Part shown: one piece after another, positions 1 to 4,299 of the stretch
Numbering within the stretch: position 1 is the stretch's first letter
Layout of the letters: each line of letters starts with the position of its first letter
From: Pseudopedobacter saltans
Lineage (GTDB): Bacteria; Bacteroidota; Bacteroidia; Chitinophagales; Chitinophagaceae
Length of the DNA stretch: 6,666 bases
NCBI GenBank assembly: GCA_003241175.1
Contig: QFOI01000205.1
Coordinates: 3,599 to 10,264 of the forward strand
Direction: 5' to 3'
Made by a program: the position numbers and the translations under genes
The notes under the pieces: generated by a model
Database searches by the model: none
The model's input: the letters and a program-made list of their open reading frames with translations, nothing else
Told to the model about the DNA's origin: nothing

Positions 1-7
1 ATCCCAA

Positions 8-29
8 CCCTTCTCCTAGAGGAGAAGGG
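8..29. repeat. GC-rich palindrome A of a dispersed intergenic repeat
   Basis: A pyrimidine arm CCCTTCTCC (8-16) faces its exact complement GGAGAAGGG (21-29) across a 4-base loop. The flank ATCCCAACCC (1-10) resembles the left flank of the copy at 4119-4167. The pattern of C/T arm, tiny loop, G/A arm and AACC/GGTT edges is that of palindromic repeats found between genes in many Bacteroidota genomes. No T-run follows, so a classical terminator is not supported, although a folded 3' end or RNA-stabilising role is possible. The element may begin before the window. Confidence 0.7.
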
Positions 30-57
30 CAAGAAATCTTTCATATTTTGAAAAAAG

Positions 58-90
58 TCCTCTCCTTTAGGAGAGGATTTAGGTGAGGTT
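58..90. repeat. GC-rich palindrome B with conserved right tail
   Basis: The arms TCCTCTCCT (58-66) and AGGAGAGGA (69-77) are perfect complements around a 2-base loop. They are followed by the tail TTAGGTGAGGTT (79-90), which matches the tail of the element near 4155-4167 (TAAGGGTGGGGTT) in layout and nearly in sequence. It lies 28 bases after palindrome A, so the two may be halves of one composite repeat or two adjacent copies. What is seen is the symmetry; membership of one repeat family is inferred from the shared arms and tail. Confidence 0.7.
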
Positions 91-118
91 TCTACTTTTT
101 GTCCTGCGCCATGCGCCA

Positions 119-147
119 TATTGATCAGCTGCGAAAGTTGATCGATG
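119..147 (+). other. Possible RNA hairpin with GCGAA loop
   Basis: Bases 119-130 can pair with 136-147 to form a 12-base-pair stem closed by the loop GCGAA (131-135). The core is GATCAGCT against AGTTGATC. Three pairs are not Watson-Crick (119/147, 122/144, 128/138). All three are G-U on the + strand and would be A-C mismatches on the - strand, so if it is an RNA structure it belongs to + strand transcription. There is no T-run after it. It could lie in the 3' end of an upstream transcript or in a long aroK leader. Function unknown. Confidence 0.4.
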
Positions 148-168
148 GTAATAAATCATCCAATAAAC

Positions 169-264
169 ATGAAATATTTTCTTTTATATATGTTGCAAAA
201 CCTTAGCTTTGTTTCTTGCGTTTTTAGTTTGCAAATGGACCGAAAAAGGATGATAAAAAGGTAA
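169..264 (+). CDS. Possible 31-codon upstream reading frame abutting aroK
   Basis: An ATG at 169 opens a 31-residue frame that begins MKYFLLYML and ends MDRKRMIKR. Its TAA stop (262-264) shares one base with the aroK start codon (TAATG). The frame could begin earlier at ATG 145, and has internal ATGs at 190 and 235. The predicted peptide has a hydrophobic N-terminal half and a strongly basic end, resembling no family I recognise. If translated, it would suit translational coupling to aroK. It may equally be chance in AT-rich leader DNA, and the candidate promoter at 204-211 would start transcripts inside it. Confidence 0.2.
   Translation: MKYFLLYMLQNLSFVSCVFSLQMDRKRMIKR
204..211 (+). promoter_or_regulatory. 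Candidate -7 promoter element for aroK
   Basis: TAGCTTTG is an exact match to the Bacteroidota housekeeping -7 consensus TAnnTTTG. It would give a start of transcription near 218 and a leader of about 45 bases before aroK. No clear TTG -33 element is found at the expected distance, since the sequence there is only T-rich. This is therefore a half-supported promoter. Confidence 0.3.
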
Positions 265-758
265 TGAAGATTTTTTTAATTGGGATGATGGGTGTAGGTA
301 AGAGTTATTGGTCACAGCTTCTTGCCAAAAAGCTAAACTATGCTGCGTACGATCTCGATCATGTGATTGTAGAGTCTGCAGGGATGAGTATTGCGGACAT
401 GTTTGCTTCAAAAGGAGAAAATTATTTCAGAGATTTGGAAACTTTTACTTTGCGAGATTTTGGAGACAAGGATAATCTTATATTGGCAACCGGTGGTGGT
501 ACTCCGTGTTTTAATGAGAATATGGATTGGATGAACAAAAACGGAGTTACAATTTGGATAGATGAGTCTGTTGATATTTTGGTAGAACGGTTAACCCCTG
601 AAAAAGCCCATAGACCTTTGTTAAGCAAGCTTTCCGATGAAGAATTGTACAAATTTCTTTCCTTGAAGTTAGAAGAGCGTTTTCCTTTTTATAGTCAAGC
701 CCAATACCGAATTGGGCCTTATTTGGAAGAGTTTCATTTTGATTTTTTAATGCATTAA
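264..758 (+). CDS. aroK: Shikimate kinase
   Basis: Shikimate kinase transfers the ATP gamma-phosphate to the 3-hydroxyl of shikimate, the fifth step of the chorismate pathway to aromatic amino acids, in the cytoplasm. The 164-residue protein has the usual family length and all key motifs. These are the P-loop GMMGVGKS (7-14), the Asp pair in YDLD (30 and 32) for magnesium and shikimate, and the GENYFRDLE block with Arg56. They continue with the Gly triplet 77-79 that holds shikimate, the lid arginine in HRP (Arg117), and Arg139 in ERFPFY. ATG 264 places the P-loop at the normal distance from the N-terminus. The DUF423 gene follows within 12 bases, so the two are probably co-transcribed. No key residue is missing. 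The symbol aroK is used for the family; aroL-type paralogues cannot be told apart here. Confidence 0.95.
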   Translation: MKIFLIGMMGVGKSYWSQLLAKKLNYAAYDLDHVIVESAGMSIADMFASKGENYFRDLETFTLRDFGDKDNLILATGGGTPCFNENMDWMNKNGVTIWIDESVDILVERLTPEKAHRPLLSKLSDEELYKFLSLKLEERFPFYSQAQYRIGPYLEEFHFDFLMH

Positions 759-770
759 AGTTTGAAGAGG

Positions 771-1196
771 ATGAAATATCATCAATTGATGCGATTGACT
801 GCATTTCTTGGCGCTATAACGGTTGCGTTGGGTGCCTATTCCGCACATGGACTTAAATCAAAAGTCGCGGCTCCTTTCGTCGAAATATTTCAGACTGGAG
901 TTCAGTACCAGTTTTATCACGTGATTGTTCTGCTCATTGCTTGTTATCTTTATGGAAAATATGATAATGGAAAACTGTATGCTGCTATTGTTTTGTTTTT
1001 TGTAGGTATATTATTGTTTAGCGGTTCGTTATATGCCTTAACATTTGTTGCGGCATACAATATCAAAAGTTTTGATTGGTTAGGTCCAGTAACACCTGTC
1101 GGAGGATTGGCATTTATGGCTGGTTGGGTGATGTTGGGGTTAGGAATAAAGCCCTCCTCTAAAAAATATAGAAAATCGTCGAAAGTCGATGCTTAA
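771..1196 (+). CDS. DUF423 family small membrane protein (YgdD-like)
   Basis: A 141-residue inner-membrane protein of the DUF423 family, whose biochemical role is not established. About four hydrophobic helices are visible, near residues 7-24, 48-62, 69-93 and 108-125, with a basic C-terminal tail (SSKKYRKSSK). Family hallmarks are GAYSAHGL (21-28) with a conserved His, TGVQYQFYH (42-50), SGSLY (84-88) and GPVTPVGGLAFMAGW (105-119). I place the start at ATG 771, preceded by GAAGAGG. A TTG at 762 in the same frame would add only three residues (MKR). The start lies 12 bases after the aroK stop, indicating an operon. This pairing gives no clear clue to function, because DUF423 genes occur beside varied housekeeping genes. 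Family assignment is firm; function is unknown. Confidence 0.88.
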   Translation: MKYHQLMRLTAFLGAITVALGAYSAHGLKSKVAAPFVEIFQTGVQYQFYHVIVLLIACYLYGKYDNGKLYAAIVLFFVGILLFSGSLYALTFVAAYNIKSFDWLGPVTPVGGLAFMAGWVMLGLGIKPSSKKYRKSSKVDA

Positions 1197-1308
1197 TTCA
1201 GTATTTTTATTATTGTAGAATATTTCCTGGGATCCAACGTTTTTATGATGTTGTCCGTATTTAGTTAATGAAAGGTTGTCCATCAGCCTATTGTATTATT
1301 TAAACAAA
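1197..1308. other. Intergenic region before the lipoprotein-sigma set
   Basis: This 112-base AT-rich gap separates the aroK-DUF423 pair from the signalling set and should hold the promoter of the latter. It has no good TAnnTTTG element. It contains two copies of GTTGTCC at 1250-1256 and 1275-1281, a possible ECF-type promoter (1236-1260) and a GGATCC hexamer at 1230-1235. Only very short reading frames are present, the longest beginning at ATG 1268 with 11 codons. No terminator hairpin with a T-run was seen after DUF423. Confidence 0.5.
1236..1260 (+). promoter_or_regulatory. Speculative ECF-type promoter
   Basis: AAC (1236-1238) followed by T-rich DNA, a 17-base spacer, and CGTAT (1256-1260) resembles the general ECF pattern of an AAC-containing -35 and a CGT-containing -10. 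It lies about 48 bases before the lipoprotein start. If real, the sigma factor encoded downstream could drive its own operon. The motif is short and could arise by chance. Confidence 0.2.
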
Positions 1309-1839
1309 ATGAAAAAAAGAATTTTTCAGATATTGGGAATTGGCTTAATGTTTTGGGCTATCATGGTTTCCTGCAATAAATCCAATTCTTCCACGCCATT
1401 GCCTACCATGATGAATTACGTATTGAACCAAAACTGGCGTTTGGATACGGTAATATTTATGGAAGACGGGGTCAATGATACGTTGACAATGGCCGATGTG
1501 CCAGGGTTTTCGACATCCAATATCAGGTTTTACAATAGACTGGATTCTTCTTTTGTGTTTAAAGATGTATTGAATGCTTATCTGACAGGTCCGGATGGAA
1601 GAGATTCTATTTTTCGCTACACATACGGCAAATGGGCTATGAGTCCGGCTGAGGATAGCATCTACTTGTATAGTCAAGATACGGTTAATGCCCGTGGATA
1701 TGCGGCATCGTGGTCCATTTCCAGAATAGACTCAACATCAACCCTATATGCTGATTATGTCGATACGGTGGCTCGTACCGTTGGAGATACTGTGTTTTTG
1801 AGAAAAAGAGCGGTGTTTGTAAAAAGCACGTTCTATTAA
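1309..1839 (+). CDS. Small exported lipoprotein of unknown function, first gene of the sigma-factor set
   Basis: A 176-residue predicted lipoprotein. The N-terminus has a basic start (MKKR), a hydrophobic core (residues 5-20) and a lipobox-like MVSC, with Cys22 the likely lipidation site. The residues after Cys are NKSNSS, without the acidic run that marks surface-exposed lipoproteins in Bacteroides, so the periplasmic face is the more likely place. The mature part opens with LNQNWRLDTVIF and continues with alternating short beta-strand-like segments (KWAMSP, SIYLYS, ASWSISRID, VFLRKRAVF). The pattern recalls small lipocalin-like lipoproteins of Bacteroidota, but I cannot name a family. ATG 1309 was chosen because it gives a proper signal peptide; a TTG at 1276 would add 11 residues. 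The sigma gene follows after 30 bases, which suggests one transcript and a possible signalling or target role. Confidence 0.8.
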   Translation: MKKRIFQILGIGLMFWAIMVSCNKSNSSTPLPTMMNYVLNQNWRLDTVIFMEDGVNDTLTMADVPGFSTSNIRFYNRLDSSFVFKDVLNAYLTGPDGRDSIFRYTYGKWAMSPAEDSIYLYSQDTVNARGYAASWSISRIDSTSTLYADYVDTVARTVGDTVFLRKRAVFVKSTFY

Positions 1840-1869
1840 ATATTTCCCGTAGGGAAGGTAAATGGTGTT

Positions 1870-2418
1870 TTGGATAAGAACGAACTAAGAAATATTATAT
1901 TTGAAAGTAGGAAAAACGACCGGTTGGCTCAGGAGAAGCTCTATCGGTCTTTTTTTGGTTTGTTTTATACCATAGCTAAAGATTACGTGGCAGACAAAGA
2001 ACTGATTATTGGCATCGTTAATGAAGCTTTTCTTAAAATCTTCATGAATTTGGATGCTTTTGACGAAAAAAAAGGACCTTTTGAGGGCTGGAGCAAACGA
2101 ATTGTCCAAAATGTCTGCATAGATACATATAGGAAAGAAAAAAACAAACCGTTCGTTGACGAAATAACGGATGATGAAGCACAAGGTTACTTCTCGGAGC
2201 AGCACCATTCCAAAATATTCAATGAAGACATCCTACTGGTTTTCGATAAATTACCGGAAACCACAAGAAAGGTTTGTAAACTTTTTTTAATAGAAGGATA
2301 TTCCCACAAGGAAATCGGGGAGATGATGGATATTAACGAAGGAACCTCGAGGTGGCATCTGATGGAAGGTAAAAAAAGATTGAAAGATTTGTTGAAAGAC
2401 CAATATGGATCAGCGTAA
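1870..2418 (+). CDS. ECF (group 4) sigma-70 family RNA polymerase sigma factor
   Basis: A 182-residue cytoplasmic sigma factor that should direct RNA polymerase to a specific set of promoters. It has only the two ECF domains. Sigma region 2 spans about residues 20-90, with NEAFLKIFMNLDAFD and the FEGWSKRIVQNVCIDTYRKEK end that contacts core and -10 DNA. Region 4 spans about 119-178, with LPETTRKVCKLFLIEGYSHKEIGEMM and the helix-turn-helix INEGTSRWHLMEGKKRL. The EGYSHKEIG...INEGTSR form is typical of Bacteroidota ECF factors. The start is TTG 1870. Between it and the in-frame stop at 1837 there is no ATG or GTG, and the next in-frame ATG is deep inside region 2. AGGGAAGG at 1851-1858 may help ribosome binding. 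Weak initiation could keep this protein scarce relative to its partner. The next gene overlaps it by 14 bases, as expected for a sigma/anti-sigma pair. Confidence 0.92.
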   Translation: MDKNELRNIIFESRKNDRLAQEKLYRSFFGLFYTIAKDYVADKELIIGIVNEAFLKIFMNLDAFDEKKGPFEGWSKRIVQNVCIDTYRKEKNKPFVDEITDDEAQGYFSEQHHSKIFNEDILLVFDKLPETTRKVCKLFLIEGYSHKEIGEMMDINEGTSRWHLMEGKKRLKDLLKDQYGSA

Positions 2419-4063
2419 ACCAACATATAATCCGGAAGAATTTCCTGATATTCCGTCTTTGGAAAATCAGGGATGGGAGGCTATGCGCCAAATGTTGGAT
2501 GTGCACCTGCCACAACAAGAGGAAGATAAGCGTCGCGTCATTCCTATATATTGGCGATGGATGGCGGCTGCTGTTGTTTTGTTATTGCTTGGAACGTTGG
2601 GATATTTTTATTTGAATAATTCTAAATCCACTGATATCGGTAACGGTATTGTGAAAAATAGCGAACCATCCCCAAATGGTAATCATATAAAAGATAGCAA
2701 TACTGCCTTGGCTGTAACTTCCGATGACAAAGGTGGAAAAAATGGCAAAGATTCAAGCAATAAAATACCTGCTGGACAAACCGTTAATAAAGATTTTGAT
2801 GCAATAGCTGCTGGAACTTCTTCCAACGAGAAAAAACATGGAGGAAATGCAACTCGTTCCAATCAAAATGATTTGCTGGCAAGCAGAAATAAAATAGAGA
2901 TTCGAGACAAAAATGTTTTTTCAAATAATGAAAATTCAAACAGCATTACAACTTCAGAAAATAGTGTCGCTTCTCGTAAAGTAGATAATGGCAAAATAGC
3001 CCTGACTAATTCGGATAAGATAGCTACGTCAATCAGTGGAAAGAATTCGGTTGCGGTGTTAGGAAATAATAGTGAACTCAATACTTCTTCACGAAAAATG
3101 GAAATGGATGTCAAAGGCTTGAATGACAATCAGACATTGGCTAAAAACAATATTACAGACAAAGAAAATGTGGAAGGCCGTTCTGAATTTAGAAAAAGGC
3201 TCAATCAAGCTTTGGTGGATGATTTCAAATCGGATTCCACTAAACAGGCTGACATTGCCAAAGCTAAGAAAAACGTAAGTGATTCCCAATTGACGGCTCG
3301 TCGCAAGGAACAGCTTGCTCAATTTTTTGAGGAAAAAGAAAAAGAAGAAAAGGCCTCTTCCAAAGTCAAACCCAAAGTTGATCTAGCTGTATTGGTCAAT
3401 CGCAACATGACGGACAAGAATACCAACCAAAGTGGCAATTCTCTCTACAATATGCCTATTTATCCGGCTTTGAATGCGTCAGTCAAACTTTCGGATAAAG
3501 TTGGATTTACAACGGGTGTAGGCACAGCAGCTCCTGGCAATTTTACCAATACTTCTATCAGTGGACCAGTCTCCATGGCATCGCCTGCCTATAATTCGTA
3601 TGTTTCATCTATTACGCAGCCAACCCAGAGTAACGATAAGGCTTTTTTGACATCTAATTCTTTGACTGCTAAGGAGGTTGCTCTTACTTCTCAGTCTTCA
3701 AGTACAGTACAGCAAGCTTATTATTGGCAGATTCCTTTGATGTTTGATTATTATATGGCTCAGTCCAAGTTGAAATTGTCTGGGGGAACTGATTTTTCCA
3801 TTATCCAAAAAGTCTTAGTCGGTAATTCCTATTCGTCTCAGTTGATGGATGGTTCTGCCTACAATAATAGTGGAGGCGTCTACCAATTGCGAAATTTTGA
3901 TCCAAGATTATCTGTTGGAGCGCAATATCGGGTCAACCAATTCTTGTTTGGTGCCAGATTCTCTAGGTCTTTCCAGCCTGCCATCCAATACAATGGCGCT
4001 GCAACGAACGGAGGAAATAACCAAGTGTTCAATTTCTCAATTGGATATAGTTTCTTTAAATAG
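2405..4063 (+). CDS. Putative dual-membrane-spanning anti-sigma factor with C-terminal outer-membrane beta-barrel (Dma-like)
   Basis: A 552-residue protein with four visible parts. Residues 1-49 are polar and presumably cytoplasmic, with an amphipathic stretch (GWEAMRQMLDVHLP, 23-36) that could bind the sigma factor. Residues 52-70 (WMAAAVVLLLLGTLGYFYL) form one membrane helix, with basic RR and R residues just before it favouring an N-in orientation. Residues 71-323 are a low-complexity N/S/K/D-rich segment, with a more charged, likely helical part at 255-320. Residues about 324-552 have amphipathic strands (VDLAVLVNR, IYPALNASVKL, WQIPLMFDYY, KLKLSGGTDFS, RLSVGAQYRV, FLFGARFSRS) and end in FNFSIGYSFFK, as in small PorT/OmpA-like barrels. 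No cysteine occurs. There is no cleavable signal sequence. The gene overlaps the sigma gene by 14 bases, suggesting coupled translation. I recall such proteins as Dma anti-sigma factors, studied in Bacteroides. The anti-sigma role and double anchoring are inferred; a tethered inner-membrane protein with a periplasmic beta domain is the alternative. Confidence 0.72.
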   Translation: MDQRKPTYNPEEFPDIPSLENQGWEAMRQMLDVHLPQQEEDKRRVIPIYWRWMAAAVVLLLLGTLGYFYLNNSKSTDIGNGIVKNSEPSPNGNHIKDSNTALAVTSDDKGGKNGKDSSNKIPAGQTVNKDFDAIAAGTSSNEKKHGGNATRSNQNDLLASRNKIEIRDKNVFSNNENSNSITTSENSVASRKVDNGKIALTNSDKIATSISGKNSVAVLGNNSELNTSSRKMEMDVKGLNDNQTLAKNNITDKENVEGRSEFRKRLNQALVDDFKSDSTKQADIAKAKKNVSDSQLTARRKEQLAQFFEEKEKEEKASSKVKPKVDLAVLVNRNMTDKNTNQSGNSLYNMPIYPALNASVKLSDKVGFTTGVGTAAPGNFTNTSISGPVSMASPAYNSYVSSITQPTQSNDKAFLTSNSLTAKEVALTSQSSSTVQQAYYWQIPLMFDYYMAQSKLKLSGGTDFSIIQKVLVGNSYSSQLMDGSAYNNSGGVYQLRNFDPRLSVGAQYRVNQFLFGARFSRSFQPAIQYNGAATNGGNNQVFNFSIGYSFFK

Positions 4064-4295
4064 TTCATTGTGTATTTATTAGGTCCTTACATCTTATCAA
4101 AATATTCATTTGTTTGAAAACCTCTCCCTAACCCTCCCCTCAAAGGGGAGGGAATAAGGGTGGGGTTAATTATTATTCGTATGCTTTAAATATTTTCTGG
4201 AAGAATATGCGAGTGAAATACCAATTGATTCTTCTAAATGCACAACGAGTTTTAAATAGTCCTATTTTTTTAGGAACTTCGGCTTTTTATAGCGC
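4064..4295. other. Intergenic region between the barrel protein and dnaG
   Basis: This 232-base gap contains the palindromic repeat at 4119-4167 and, after it, AT-rich DNA with a short reading frame running into dnaG. No exact TAnnTTTG promoter element was found, so the dnaG promoter remains unplaced. The repeat sits about 55 bases after the barrel gene stop, where it could fold at the 3' end of that transcript, but no T-run follows it. Confidence 0.5.
4119..4167. repeat. GC-rich nested palindrome C of the dispersed intergenic repeat
   Basis: The inner stem pairs CCCTCCCCT (4132-4140) with AGGGGAGGG (4144-4152) around a CAA loop. Outer arms also pair: AACC (4119-4122) with GGTT (4164-4167), and CCCT (4126-4129) with AGGG (4157-4160), giving a nested, imperfect palindrome of 49 bases. 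The arms and right tail resemble palindromes A and B at the window start. Three related copies in under 7 kb, all between genes, mark a dispersed, probably non-autonomous repeat; no mobility gene is nearby. Confidence 0.75.
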
Positions 4296-4299
4296 ATGA
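4207..4299 (+). CDS. Possible 30-codon upstream reading frame overlapping the dnaG start
   Basis: ATG 4207 opens a 30-residue frame beginning MRVKYQLILLNAQ and ending GTSAFYSA. Its TGA stop (4297-4299) overlaps the dnaG start codon as ATGA, the classical arrangement for translational coupling. The peptide matches no family I know. The frame stays open upstream of 4207 and the DNA is AT-rich, so chance is a serious possibility. It is listed because the overlap is exact. Confidence 0.18.
   Translation: MRVKYQLILLNAQRVLNSPIFLGTSAFYSA

Noticed and set aside
1345..1677. 110-codon open frame on the - strand inside the lipoprotein gene
   Set aside because: No domain or plausible start context; the + strand frame has a signal peptide and lipobox, so the antisense frame is a by-product.
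2405..4063. Reading the 552-residue protein as a plain outer-membrane porin or a FecR anti-sigma factor
   Set aside because: It has no cleavable signal peptide at the N-terminus and its membrane helix sits after 50 polar residues. No FecR-type domain pattern is visible, and the C-terminus is strand-rich with an aromatic end.
3849..4082. 77-codon + strand frame overlapping the end of the barrel gene
   Set aside because: It overlaps the barrel strands in another frame, and its translation looks random.
4119..4167. Intrinsic terminator for the sigma/anti-sigma operon
   Set aside because: The stem is strong but no T-run follows it, and similar palindromes occur at 8-29 and 58-77, so a dispersed repeat explains it better.
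4273..4298. GGAACTT (4273-4279) as an ECF -35 box before dnaG
   Set aside because: The matching -10 would fall inside or at the dnaG start codon, leaving no leader, so it is best read as chance.
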